A stretch of DNA of 64,000 nucleotides from Ceratopteris richardii (Eukaryota; Streptophyta; Polypodiopsida; Polypodiales; Pteridaceae). Positions 1 to 11,413 of this stretch are shown piece after piece. Location of the stretch: positions 76,557,080 through 76,621,079 of the forward strand of contig CM035416.1 of assembly GCA_020310875.1 (NCBI GenBank), written 5' to 3'. The notes beneath the pieces were generated by a model that had not been told where the DNA came from, searched no databases, and saw only the letters and a list, made by a program, of their open reading frames with translations. The stretch's first letter is position 1. The number at the start of each line of letters is the position of its first letter. The translations under genes were made by a program, and so were the position numbers.

Positions 1-985
1 CAGTTTTACATATGTGGGTAAAGGTGTACTCAATGCCTTTCCACCTTGCATATTGAACCTCTGAAGTACTTTGGATATGTACTTACTTTGAGACAAGTAT
101 ATGCATCCTTTACTCCTATCACAAGTAATGCACATGCCAAGAATATGTTTGGCATCCCCCAAATCCTAGTAATCAACATATCATCGGCATAAAGTATCAA
201 GCATATCAAGCTGCCATCTGAGCATCTCTTTGTGTAGAGACAATGATCCTCATGGCTTTGAGAATAGCCTTGAGACTTCATAAAAGCATGAAACTTCTGG
301 TACCATTGTCTATGGGGTTGTTTAAGTCCATACAAGCTCTTCTTGAGCTTACAAACTAGACTTTCCTTGCCAAGAACTACATAACCCTCTGGTTGTTCCA
401 TATAGATCTAATATGTAAGATCTCCATGCAAGAAAGTAGTTTTCACATCCATTTGGACTAGATCTAAGTCCTCCATTGCAACGAATCCAAGCAACATGTG
501 CAAGGTAGTCATCTTGAGTAATGGAGAGAAGATTTCCTGAAAATCAACACCATGTTGTTGCTTAAAACCCTTTGCAAAAAGTCGTGCTTTATACTTTGGA
601 GAAGCACTATCTGATGTGAATTTCAACTTATATACGCATTTACATGGTAAAGCTTTCTTGCCCTTTGGCAAAAGTACTGAATCCCAAGTACCATTCTTGT
701 GAAAAGAATCAAGCTCTTTCTTCATGGCACACTCCCACTCGACATGGTCCTTTGTCTAGATAACCTCTTTGTAGCAAGAAGGCTCACCTACATCTGTTAG
801 CATAACAAAATCTAAACCTGGAACATATCTATCAGGTGGATGTGAGACACGTGCAGAGCGTCTCAATGGTTGTTGAACAGGAACATCTGCAGATTGATTT
901 GATCGGACATTCTCATGAACATCCTTATGTGTAGCATTTTTATGCATGCTAATTTGAGGACTAATATCCTCAAACAAGACTCTTC
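1..985 (-). pseudogene. copia reverse transcriptase remnant
   Basis: The reading has GTWDSVLLPKGKKAL, YKLKFTSDS, KARLFAKGF and VDFQEIFSPL in the fingers, QMDVKTTFLHGDL in the palm, SLYGLKQPHRQWYQKF, and the YADD active site near 190. The Ser/Arg-rich linker RRSARVSHPPDRYVPG near 850 is typical of the segment between integrase and RT. The region runs off the left edge. Confidence 0.9.
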
Positions 986-999
986 TCACTTCAACCTCC

Positions 1000-1908
1000 T
1001 TAATGGGCTATTTATGCATCTTAGACTCATTGAAAATGACATCACTACTTCTAATCACTAACCATGTTTCAGGATCCCATAAGCGGTATCCAAATGATCC
1101 TTCTTGACCATATCCAAGAAAAATGCATTTCTTTGACTTATGGTCCAACTTTTGTCTAAGTTTTTAGGTATATGAACATATGCTTCACACCCAAAAACTC
1201 AAAGATGATCATAATACGGTGGCTTCCCTGTCCATAACTCTTGTGCCACTTTCAGAACTTTGGTAGTACTAGGTGAAAGGTTAATCACATGAACTACAGT
1301 CAATACTACTTCTGCCCAAAAACCTTGTGAGAGGTTTGCATGATGCAACATAGAAAATACTCTATCTTGAATAGTTCTATTCATCGTTTCAACTACACCA
1401 GTCTATACTATGGTATAAGGAGCTGTAAATTCTCTACAAATCCCTCTAGATTGACAGAAAAGGCTGAATTCATGTGAGGTATACTCAGCCCCATTATCTG
1501 AATGTAAATCCTTAAGCTTAGTTCCTTTTTCAGTCTCAACTGAAGCAAGCCATTTTGTGAAATTAGGGAATACCTCATCTTTCAATTTGATAGGATATAC
1601 CCAAAATTTTCTAGTAGCATCATCTATGAAAGTGAGAAAGTAAAGAGAGCCACCTAAGGAGCTAGTGGGCATAAGACCACACACATCTGTTGAATGAGAT
1701 CTAAAGACTGAATTGAAGAGTCAATGTGTGTTCTATGCACATTTATGGTTTGCTTTCCATATTGAGAATGCTCACAACATGAAAAATTAGAGAAAGATAA
1801 CATAGGTAAGTAGCTAGAATGAGGAATATTTTCCTTTCCACTATGAGATATATGGCCAAAACAACCATGCCAAATACAAGCCATATGTTGTGCAGTAACA
1901 GCTAACAA
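1000..1908 (-). pseudogene. copia GAG-pre-integrase and integrase remnant
   Basis: The GAG-pre-integrase part has HGCFGHIS near 1860. The integrase core shows YFLTFIDDATRKFWVYPIK and LHSDNGAEYTSHEF near 1500 (second catalytic Asp region), then the NRTIQDRVFSMLHHANL helix near 1380 that normally follows the catalytic Glu, and TGKPP at 1230. The role is insertion of element cDNA into the genome. Decayed. Confidence 0.85.
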
Positions 1909-2067
1909 GTGTTCTTTCTATGATACAAATAAAGTATAAAGTGAGCCAACTTTGGTTCCTTTTGCAATAACCATATTGCCCTTTGATATACAAAAGGACT
2001 GAGCATAGGAGACCATGTTGTAACCAAGGTCATCGAGTTGACCAACTCACATCAAACTATGTGATAA

Positions 2068-2262
2068 CTAAGGTACATGGTGTACATTATGCATAGTAAA
2101 ATTTAAACCATCAATGAACTGCACAACTACATGTCCAATCCCCACAACCTCACACTGGTAAGAGTCACCAAGTCTCACAGTACCAAGAGACTTTGTTGCA
2201 TAATTAAAGAACCATTCTCTATGTGGTGTCACATGGAAAGAAGCACCAGAATCTAGCAACGA
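2068..2262 (-). pseudogene. copia aspartic protease remnant
   Basis: The DSGASFHVTP motif is the catalytic D[ST]GA site of retroelement proteases, followed by the usual VRLGD..Y and VGIGHVVVQF strands. It lies between gag and integrase, as expected in copia polyproteins, where it would process the polyprotein. Confidence 0.85.
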
Positions 2263-2299
2263 GTTGTGGCAAAGCGAATTTGCCATAAGAGCCTCACTT

Positions 2300-3165
2300 G
2301 GAGTACTATCAAGTCTCAACACATCAGCATCATCAGAAATAGCATTAATTTCTTCAATCTTTACAGTCGAAGTAGATGGTATAGGTAATTGTTTAACATA
2401 CCCATCAACATTCTGTCCTTTATCTTTAGCATTCTTTAACGCATACATTATTTCTTCACTGATTCTTTCCTTGGTGAGAATCACAAACATTAGATGCATC
2501 TCCACTCTGAGTGCCAACCATAGATTTTCTACGAATCTCCTCACTCACAAGTGCTCCACATATGTCACCATACACGATTTTACCACCAGGTGCACTATTG
2601 CTAATAGCTGTGCGAAACGTATCTCATGATGAGGGCAAGGTGCATAACAACAATACTGATTTCATTTCATTATCCATATCCATTTTCTGAGCCTATAACT
2701 AGGAGAATATAGCATCAAACTTATTTAGATGAGCAACAACACTATCTGTGTCCTTCATGCAAAGGTCATATAATTTTCTCATCAGATACACTTTATTTGA
2801 TGCTATCTCTTTCTCATATGTATTGCATAACTTCTTCCAAAGCTCCTCTGCACTTTCATAGTCTAATACTGTAAAGTAAACATTATCTGCTAGGTGCAAG
2901 CAAATGGTAGACCTCGCCATTTCATCTAACTCATCCCAATCACCTTCATCCATGTCAGCAAGCTTCTTTGAGATCCCATTTACTGGCTTCCATGCCTCCT
3001 TTGAATCAGCACATCTTTAATTTGATTCTTCCATAGAGCAAAGTTTTTGCCATCAAACTTTCGGATCTCAAGATGGTCTTTACCCTACAAGTTATAGCTC
3101 CTCCTTGGAACACTGGCACTAGACCCTGATCCACCAGATGTGCCTAAGACATCTGATGCCATGAT
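2300..3165 (-). pseudogene. copia gag remnant
   Basis: The reading starts MASDVLGTSGGSGSS and continues into a UBN2-type gag with the motif SAEELWKKLCNTYEK, then YLMRKLYDLCM near 2770. This fits the nucleocapsid precursor that packages element RNA in the cytoplasm. The start was chosen because it is the first Met followed by the Ser/Gly-rich leader usual in copia gags. Decayed. Confidence 0.8.
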
Positions 3166-3330
3166 GGTAGAGAAGTGAATAGAATGAATGGTTAGAAGAG
3201 TCCAAACACCTATGAATAAGTGTATCAATGGAGAAAATCGACCACTGTATAGTTGACAAAACCAAAAATCTAGAAAGATTTTGCCAGAGTATCCTCTGCA
3301 AAATGAGCGTATGACCAGTGTCAAAATGTC

Positions 3331-4068
3331 ATAAAACTACAAGTACTGACATGTTTACCTGCTAGTGAATCACTGAATGCACTGCATATAATCAGTTGCC
3401 CAATGGAAACCAACTAGGCTTATCGAGCACCTATGAACAACTATCATACATCTCCGATGGCGAGGCTAGGTAAGTCTTCCACCTGCATCACTGAAGATAC
3501 GCCAACATCTAGGTGTCTCCCCGCTAAGAAAACCTCACCACAACCCTCTTTATCAAATGTAAAAGGCTTTATGCAAAAAACGTAACCGCTATATCAATGA
3601 CCACATGGACGTACATAAGCGGTATCCACAGAAGCATACATGGTGTGTATGTGCTCAATATATGTAGTAAAATGACACTAAAAGGCTGAATGTACAACTA
3701 ATTTTAGCCAGCAACACCTGCAAGTGTCTGTCAACTATGATGTTTTATGCTCAAAAACTTGCATAAATTTGCAGCAGCTTCTCCCACCAAAACTGAAAAC
3801 CTTTTGAGAAACCTGTAATTTTATGAGTGTGGCTGAAAACATAGCCCCAAAGGTTGATATTTATTGTTGAAGAAGTACAAAGAATACTCTTCTTTATTTT
3901 CTTGGACCTATGTCAAGAGAACTATGTGCGAAAGCACTCCAAAATGGCTCCAAAAGACACCCCAAAAATGCTTCAGAAGTAGGCTTTGAAAGCAAAGAAT
4001 GAAGCTTTGAGGGACCAAAACATGTTCAAGGTAATGTTCACCTTAGTCTTTCTCCTTCTTCAGATGCC
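3331..4068. other. unassigned spacer, possibly the 5' LTR/leader of the adjacent copia
   Basis: No convincing ORF. It sits where the leader and 5' LTR of the minus-strand copia should be, but no tRNA-type primer site and no second copy of the sequence are visible, so LTR bounds cannot be set. Confidence 0.3.
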
Positions 4069-4069
4069 A

Positions 4070-4160
4070 CAAGAGTGTAGCTTAGTGGCAAGAGATTGCC
4101 ACAATTAAGCGAGCTCCAGGGGGAACAGTACTACGATGGGTGACCTCTCGAGAAATATCG
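4070..4160 (+). repeat. SINE-like fragment with tRNA box A-like and 5S rRNA-like segments
   Basis: Bases 4078-4090 (TAGCTTAGTGGC) resemble a tRNA box A. About 15 bases on, 4103-4154 resembles the internal promoter half of plant 5S rRNA: AATTAAGCGAGCTC matches the box A part (AGTTAAGCGTGCTT), and AGTACTACGATGGGTGACCT matches the intermediate element and box C (AGTACTAGGATGGGTGACCT). The 5' half of 5S is absent, so this is not a 5S gene. It could be a relic of a Pol III retroposon or of a Cassandra-like TRIM LTR. Confidence 0.55.
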
Positions 4161-4519
4161 GGAACCTCTATCTTCCTTGATCAGTGAGGTCCTCCCTTGC
4201 GTGGAGCCAACGGTGCCAACGGTGACTTTGGTGACTTAGATGATAAGTTATGCCAAGGTCTATGCCTTGGTCACCACCTTAGTCATAAGCCTTGAAGAGG
4301 ATCAACATAGGGAATATTTTGAAGTGCTTGGACATTTCAACATATATGAAATAGAAGAGCAGAGAATTGCTATTCAAATGCCTAAGAGAGAGGCATAGGA
4401 GGGGATAGCATATGACAATAAAGAGCAAAGAAAGATAATAGTAGTAACTCAAGAAAATGATGAAGACATGCAATTTTATTGGGAAATACTCATAGGGTAT
4501 GATTTAAATAAGAAAGGAT
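4161..4519. other. spacer without recognisable genes
   Basis: AT-rich sequence between the Pol III-like fragment and the truncated copia. The short minus-strand reading here is low-complexity hydrophobic translation of AT-rich DNA and has no family signature. Confidence 0.4.
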
Positions 4520-4551
4520 AAAGGCTTTATAATCCATCCAACAAAGGCTTT

Positions 4552-6406
4552 ATGGTCAGTAGAGATGTTGTGTTTGATGAGAATGACTCTTGGTTTGAAA
4601 GTGAATGCAGGAAGGTCAAGTTGCCATATGACTTGGAAGAGGAGTTTCCAAGTCGCACCAAAGAGGAGCCAAACCAAATTGAAGACATCAAATCAGATGA
4701 TGAAGACACCATCAACTTGCACGAGTTCAAAGCATGGAAATCAAAAGGCAAGGCCAAGATGAAGAGGTTGGAAGACTTACCTGAATCATCCAACCAAGCT
4801 CTAAGATCACAGAGGGAGAGTAAGAAGCCAATGAGATATGGGTATGATACTTCATTGGTTACTAATCATTCCATTTATCTTGCTAAAGATTTATCATTTG
4901 AAGAGCCTTCTTCATATGAAGAAGCAAAGACCAAGGCAGAATGGAAGGAAGCTATGGATGAAGAAATAGAAGCACTCCAAGAGAATGATACTTGGGAGCT
5001 AGTACCCAAGAAGGCATTCAATGAAGGTAATTGGTTCTAGATGGATTTACCAAATCAAGAGAAACTCAGATGGAACCATCATATATAAAGCTAGACTTGT
5101 GGCTAAGGGTTTTGCACAAACCTAAGGAGTTGATTATGAAGAGACTTTCTCATGTGTGGGTAAAATGCCAACCATCAGAGTATTGGTAAGTGTGGATGCA
5201 TCAAGGAATTGGAATATGTATCAATTAGATGTGAAAAATTCTTTTCTAAATGGTTGGATTTCAGAGGAGGTTTACATGGCTCAACCTCATGGCTATGAAG
5301 ACCCAAGCAAGGTAAACTATGTGTGCAAATTGAACAAAGCTCTTTATGGTTTGAAGCAGACACTTAGAGCATGTAACCATAGGTTAACTACATACCTTCA
5401 AGATCAAGGATTCATGATGAGCAAAGTAGATTCTTCTCTGTTTTCAAGAGAAGTAATTCAGACATGATATATTTATGTGTGTATGTTGATGACATCATAC
5501 TTACAGGAAGTGATGCCAATGGCATTAAACAAATCAAGCATCTAATGATGCAGGAGTTCAAAATCAGTGACCTAGGATTTCTAAAGTATTTTCTTGGACT
5601 TGAATTGGTCTACACAAATTCTGGAATTTACATTACTCAAAGGAAATATGTGTAGGGCATGTTGAAGAAGTTCCATTTGGAGAATGCAAAGGTAGCTAGC
5701 ACCCATATGGAGGTAAATCATAAATTAAGTGCTCATGAAGGTGATTTCCTTGAAGATATTGTAGGATATCAAAGCATAGTTGGGAGCCTAAACTATGCAA
5801 GATTGACAAGGATTGACATAGCTTATGGAGTAATCTTTTAAGTCAATTCATGCATAAACCTATAGCACCTCACTTGGAAGCTGCTAAAAGGATTTTGAAG
5901 TATCCCAAGGGTACTCAAAATCAAGTTTTATACTTTCCATACACATCAGACTTGGATTGGGCAGGTTGCAAAGATGACAGGAGGAGTACTTTTGGTTATC
6001 TTTCTTTTGCAGGTGATAAGCCCATTTCATGGTCTTCCAAGAAGCAACCTACTGTTGCTCTATCTTTAACAGAGGCTGAATACAAGGGATTAGCCAATGC
6101 TACACAAGAAGCCATTTGGATTAGATTGCTATACTTAGATTTGGGACTTCACACTCACTCACCTATGATTTTTGTGACAATACAAGCTCTTTGCATCTTG
6201 CAGCAAATCCTATCTATCATGCAAGAATCAAGCATATAGAAGTACACTATCATTATGTTAGAGAGAAGCTATTGAGCAAGGAGATTCAATTGGCATATGT
6301 ATCTACAAACATGCAATGTGCAGATTTGTTAACCAAAGCACTTGATGGTACTAAACTTTGCATTTTTAAAGCTATGATTGGATTGCAGGGCATTCAAGAG
6401 GATTGA
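4552..6406 (+). pseudogene. copia integrase C-terminus, reverse transcriptase and RNase H remnant
   Basis: The acidic linker (EDIKSDDEDTINLHEF) is followed by RT with ALQENDTWELVPK near 4980, a palm stretch QLDVKNSFLNGWISEEVYM near 5225, ALYGLKQ near 5340 and the catalytic YVDD near 5480, then DLGFLKYFLGLEL. RNase H follows with DWAGCKDDRRSTFGYLSF near 5955, SWSSKKQPTVALSLTEAEY near 6030, and the closing HIEVHYHYVREK and ADLLTKAL near 6235-6350. This order is diagnostic for Ty1/copia. Confidence 0.9.
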
Positions 6407-6435
6407 TGAAGAAGAGAAATCCAAGATGTTTGGCT

Positions 6436-6446
6436 TCAGGGGGAGG
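6436..6446 (+). other. polypurine tract
   Basis: CAGGGGGAGG immediately precedes a TGTGGGTG LTR start and follows the RNase H reading by about 35 bases. This is the position and composition expected for the plus-strand primer of a copia element. Confidence 0.7.
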
Positions 6447-6840
6447 TGTGGGTGCAAACATCCAAGCCCCTACACTTGTCTGGGCATGGAAACAAATATG
6501 TACAATCACTTCATGAAGCATGTGATCTTTGGCTTGTAATACTTGGCCATTTACCATTTGTAAAAGGTGTTTCTCTTGAGAGGATCTTGTAAATGATTAA
6601 ATCTCATACAGTTAGAGAAAGCAAGAGCTACAAATCTCGTTTGGTAGAACCACTCCTAACTTAGAGGAGTACATTTAGGGAGCTCTATTTGAATTTCAAA
6701 TTCAAACTTGAAGAAAGTCATTATATAAGAGACTTGTAATCTCGTAGCCTGAGTGCCCCCATTCTTGAGATTATTGTTGATCAATTTTAGAGGTTGAGTG
6801 GCTTACACCATAGCCTACTCTTCTCACTATCATTGGGCAT
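6447..6840 (+). repeat. 3' LTR of truncated copia
   Basis: It starts TGTGGGTGCAAAC right after the polypurine tract. A TATA-like TTATATAAGA lies at 6720-6730. The right end is uncertain (about 6830-6850), because no second LTR is available for comparison. Confidence 0.6.
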
Positions 6841-6849
6841 CATCTGTAT

Positions 6850-9800
6850 GCCAATGATCATGTAAAACATTGCTCTATAATACATTATATCATTGATCAT
6901 CTCTATCTCCTTCTCTGCTATGACTACTCAGAACAGTGATCTTTGCATGACCATATCTCAATGATTTCTTATCCATTTTTCATGTTCTATAGCTTGTTGG
7001 AACCAACTCAAAGTCTACTACATGCTCTTAAATTTTCAAGGCATTTTCTTCAGCCAATTGGGAGAATTCCGCATGGAAGTTCTCTCTGGTCATTCTCTAT
7101 ATAGTCCCTAAAAAATCGGGGGTAAGCATCCAATTGCTAAAGTGATTGCTCAGTGTACGGTTTATTATTTTAAGTGATTTCACTTGGAATTATTATCTCT
7201 CTAAGCGAATTTGATTCCCCCAAAAGGAATTTTCCTAATTGCTATTGTACAATGAGCACTGAGCAAAGTATCCAGCAGGTATCAAGACCAAAAAAGCAAG
7301 TTTTTTATCACTAGCTTGAAGCATCATTTCCAAAGTACATAGGCACTTATTTAGTTTCATTTGCAAGCTAAGAGGGCCTACTACATAACCTTGAAGTGAA
7401 ATAGGTTAGGTACAAAGCAGGTTTTGGCTGTACCACCTCACTTCCTTGAGGTATCCATCCATCACTTCCAACATACACTTCTCCCAAGAGTCTCCAAATG
7501 GTGAGCGACATAATCCTCCTAGGAGGCAGTCAACCCACCAACTCAAAGAGAAAAATAGTTGGAGAAGAGGTCCACATCTTATCCAAGTTTTGATACTTGC
7601 AAGCCTTCCAAGTGGTGAAGAGTCTTTAGGTGCCAGACGACACAATCCTCCTAAGAGACAGTCAGCCTAGCTATCATGCTAATGAGGATACATGTATCAT
7701 ATTGGACCAGGTTGTTGGAAGACCTAAAACAATAAATCTTTATTGAAAACTAGACATTCATAGCAAGTGCACTTTTGTAATATTTTTGACTTGAGACATA
7801 ATCCCCTTAAGACAATCACCAAAATTGGCATGAAGACTTTCATGAGCCCAATTGTTCCCATGTGGAGGTGTGGAGTTTTGGACACCATCCCTAAGTAGGC
7901 AGTCAAAAAAACTCTAGACAAGGGTGCATCATCCTGTAATTTCAAAAAACACCATGGCACATACATAACAATTGAGAATATGATGGTGCAAGCAAGTGAC
8001 TGACTGCCATAAGTAGTTGTAGCACCTTTGAATCTTGCAATGAATTCATGCAGCCAGGTCCCATAACAACATAAACAACCTATATGCTTAAAATGATTGC
8101 AAGAGCAATGGACATGATCCAACTCGACAGTTATGCCACAACAGCCAGAAGTCCCTAAGCTTCATAGCTTTTAAGCAAGTTGGGAGTATAACCCCATCAT
8201 TCATGAGCAATCCTTGCAAACATATCTGCAAAGAGGCATGAACTTTGTTCCATATAGTACACCATAGTTGAGCCTGCAACATAATTTTGACCACCAAAGC
8301 TCAAACACTTATGTGGAATTCTACATCTCTTATCCAGTGGAGTGATCACAATAAAATGAGATACCAAATTCAGATATCGTCAAAGGATTAGTGCACAAAA
8401 AGATGCCAGAAGCATGATAAAAACATTTACTAATATCCTCCCATGATGATGGGTTTTGGACACCATTCTTGGTAGCTACATATCTTGTTGTGTCAGTCAC
8501 TCATGCACACTTATATGAGAAAAATCCACACATGAACAGAATGGATAAGCCTGAATCTCAGAGCAACTGAACAATACATCTAGGTTCCAACCTTCAGCAT
8601 CATGTCACCTATAAACCATGAATTCGGCATTGTTACAATTTGTAATGCTCACCTATATGATGAGAAGGTAACATACCCAGGACTACAAAGGCTTTTGTGG
8701 CCTACATAGGAGAAATTAGAACGAATATAAGGAAGACACTCCTGAGTTTGGCTTGTATACAACCAAACCTTAACGTAAGAACAATCTATCATATACAATG
8801 TGGCTCATAAGGGGACAATGTCAGGGCCTTCAAGGAAGCTAGGATTTCTTCATAGGAATTGTATGTACGGAGCATTAAGAGGCACATCATGCATTTGAAT
8901 ACTTCTGGCAATCCATCCAGCAATGCAATCATTTATAGAGATAGTATGGAACAAAAAAGATAGTTCTAAAACTTATCATGCCCACTTTAGAACATTCGTG
9001 AATTGTAAAAGTCTAAACCACATCAGGCTTCGGGAATATTGCAAGTGGATCCCTATGTGACTGTTGCTCGGCCTCCAATGATGATGAGGGGTGGAAAAAC
9101 AATCCCCCTTGGGGCAATGACACCCCCAAATGAAGGCCAAGTCTTCAGCATTTAGAGTGGCAATGGACTCCAGCAAAAATCACCCCCAAAAGACCTATAA
9201 GCTGAATATAAGAAAGCTCTAATGAAGTCAAGCGATAGGGCCACATTAATTTCTGTGAGTTGTGGAAACATCCCCAATTGACATGGGATCACAAGGACCA
9301 CAAAACACTTTATGATTCATATTTCAACCATACAAGACATTAGAAATGATGATCAATAGGTCATAAAAGATTCTAATTCAGAACAACATTATGGTGTCAG
9401 GAGATGTTGACACGAGGAGTCAAACACTCATGCAAAACAGCCACCCTGATGGAGCAGGAACTCAGGAAGTGAGATGCCACACATCAGTTCAGCAAGAAGA
9501 TCAATGTACATCATAACCCCCTACTTATTAAGTGTCCAAACATTCCAACCTTCACTTGTCCTATAGCAAAGTGATTCAGGAACCCAAAGCAATCTTGTTG
9601 TTCTAGTTGTGATGTTTCAACACAATCTTGATACATAACCATCTTGAGATTATAACAGAGCTTCAATCCATGCTCATGAAACATAGCCTCTGCTCCCATG
9701 ATTACATCTAACCCTTATGACCAACAGATGATCAATTTTGGGAATGAGGCACACCATCCAAGAATCTTTTAGTGGTAGGCATGTACAACAAGAGATGGAT

Positions 9801-10007
9801 TTTCTGTCCTATCATGTGCTTGATAAAATTTGAGCCTGTTACAACATAAAAACATCTAGATCTGCAAGCAAGAAGTTTCAAATAGCATCAATAGTCTACA
9901 ATACTTATTTGACAAACGATAGTACAACATAGTTCGGTCATGTGTGACATTTCAAAGAAGACCTGCCATGGTAGGTTGGGAAACAACAAAGATCCCATAA
10001 AGCACAT
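6850..10007. other. long non-coding stretch, no recognised gene or element
   Basis: Only short, unrelated readings are present, none with family motifs. A degenerate motif of the form CAATCCTCCTAGGAGGCAGTCA recurs near 7510, 7640, 7800, 7870 and 9100, so part of this DNA may be an ancient internally repetitive element. I cannot name it. Confidence 0.4.
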
Positions 10008-10107
10008 TTTAACAGAACATTGATGCCTTTAATAGAACATTGATGCCTTTAATAGAACATTGATGCCTTTAATAGAACATTGATGCCTTTAATAGAACAT
10101 TGATGCC
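10008..10107 (+). repeat. 20-bp tandem repeat, five copies
   Basis: The unit TTTAATAGAACATTGATGCC occurs five times without gaps. The first copy has one C in place of a T; the others are identical. Near-perfect units point to recent slippage or unequal exchange. No coding reading spans it. Confidence 0.97.
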
Positions 10108-10944
10108 TCCTCTTATTGATAGATTTGCAGGGATTTATCATTTCAAGCCCTCAGAGGGAGAGAGAGTCGATAATACATGCATACATATGTTGGGAATTCA
10201 TACAAGATGTGTACAACTTCTTAATACTTCCATGCTCTCAACCATAAGCACAATCACATGAGTCATAGAGCAAGGTTCATGCTTCCTCAAGCGAGTCCTT
10301 GAGTGATGATTTGGGGGAGTTCCCACTCCTTTCAGTGCTTCAAAGAGAGCACATTGCTACCTCCAACCATAAAGAAATTCCTCGATTGTGTTTGTGCTAT
10401 GATCCAAGGTTAGTCCTCCATGCATTCTCAATATGAGCTGATTAATGTTTGATTTTGACTTATAGCTTCATCAGGAGAACAAGACACAAGTAAAAGCATT
10501 TCTTCTTATCCTTCAGTCCATTATACAACGTTTAGCCAAAACACTAATGCTACGCTCATGTGCAGGTGGTATAGGCACCGAAAATATGGTGTGGGCATAC
10601 AATGGAGTTGTTGCCTCCTGTACCTTGATGCCTCATTTTGGGGTTGAAGCATAGAGAGGGAGTACCTTTATGGCCATTGTGATGCAGTGAAGCTATTGCT
10701 GAGATGCACTCTAGCTTGATATCATTTGATCACAAGGAAGACGCACCATTGAAACATGCATCACATAATAGAAAGAGAGGGACGGGAAAAACAAAGCACA
10801 TTCAGCACCCCTACTGAAGTGAGTTGAGGAGGTCATCCAACAGATGTGGCTAGGCAAGAACTGGGTTACATTTATTCCATCCAATAATAAGAAAAATATC
10901 GAATATGTTTGTTTTATTCATGGTTTTCCGAATAAACACCGAAA
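10108..10944. other. spacer without recognisable genes
   Basis: No ORF of note and no transposon protein signature on either strand. Confidence 0.4.
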
Positions 10945-11095
10945 AAATGGAGAAGGATACTTTTTTTATCAAAATTCTTTCGATCAAAACGTTTTTTATC
11001 GAAATTCTTTCGATCGAAAAATATTTCAATCGAAAAATATTTCGATCACAAGTGCTTTCGATCGAAAAGCGATTTCTAGGAGAAAAATATATATT
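10945..11095. repeat. AT-rich palindromic cluster (TTTCGATCGAAA type)
   Basis: Repeated variants of TTTCGATCGAAA and ATTTCGATC occur about every 15-25 bases between 10975 and 11085. The core is self-complementary, so both strands give similar short ORFs, which I regard as artefacts of the palindromes. It lies about 0.3 kb upstream of the hairpin array at 11414. Confidence 0.75.
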
Positions 11096-11413
11096 TTTAC
11101 ATTCAATCAAAAATCTCATTTTGCACGTGCTTCATTGATATTCTAGAGAGCTTTAATCGTGCAATTTTTATCATAGAGAGCTTCCTTCACCATGTCATTG
11201 AGGTATTGATTTAATTTTTATTTATTGTTTATTTTATTGTTTTTTTCATTGTGTCATGCATATTGTATGATTCACATATGCATCTCTTACATATGCCTGA
11301 TTTTTATTTATATAACTTGTTTTGTGTCTTTTAATCATCAATTGTATACATGTTCGACTCGCGCAAGCATTTCTTACTTGTATACATCGATGAAAAACAT
11401 TTAAAAATAAACC

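Larger units (their letters stand above)
1..3330 (-). mobile_element. Ty1/copia retrotransposon fossil, cut by the window edge
   Basis: The minus strand carries copia parts in family order from right to left: gag (about 3165-2300), protease (about 2260-2070), GAG-pre-integrase (about 1900-1690), integrase (about 1690-1000) and reverse transcriptase (about 985-1). The RNase H and 3' LTR would lie left of base 1. The 5' LTR should lie right of about 3330, but I could not find a matching repeat or primer site there. The element is old and broken many times. Its family differs from the copia at 57-62 kb, as shown by its own gag start (MASDVLGTSGG) and protease. Confidence 0.9.
4520..6840 (+). mobile_element. 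5'-truncated Ty1/copia fossil with 3' LTR
   Basis: The homology begins inside the C-terminal part of integrase (YNPSNKGFMVSRDVVFDE near 4530-4580) and runs through RT and RNase H to a polypurine tract and 3' LTR. No gag, protease or integrase core lies upstream, so the 5' half is missing. Several breaks; old. It resembles the copia lineage seen at 17540-19524 and, more distantly, the minus-strand copia at 48-55 kb. Confidence 0.88.

Noticed and set aside
4103-4154. Functional 5S rRNA gene
   Set aside because: Only the promoter half is similar; the 5' half and the 3' end are missing.
7406-9699. Several minus-strand ORFs of 60-130 residues
   Set aside because: No motifs, no conservation visible within the window, and composition like the surrounding non-coding DNA.
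10844-11146. Three overlapping ORFs on both strands
   Set aside because: They arise from the palindromic TTTCGATCGAAA cluster, which reads similarly on both strands.
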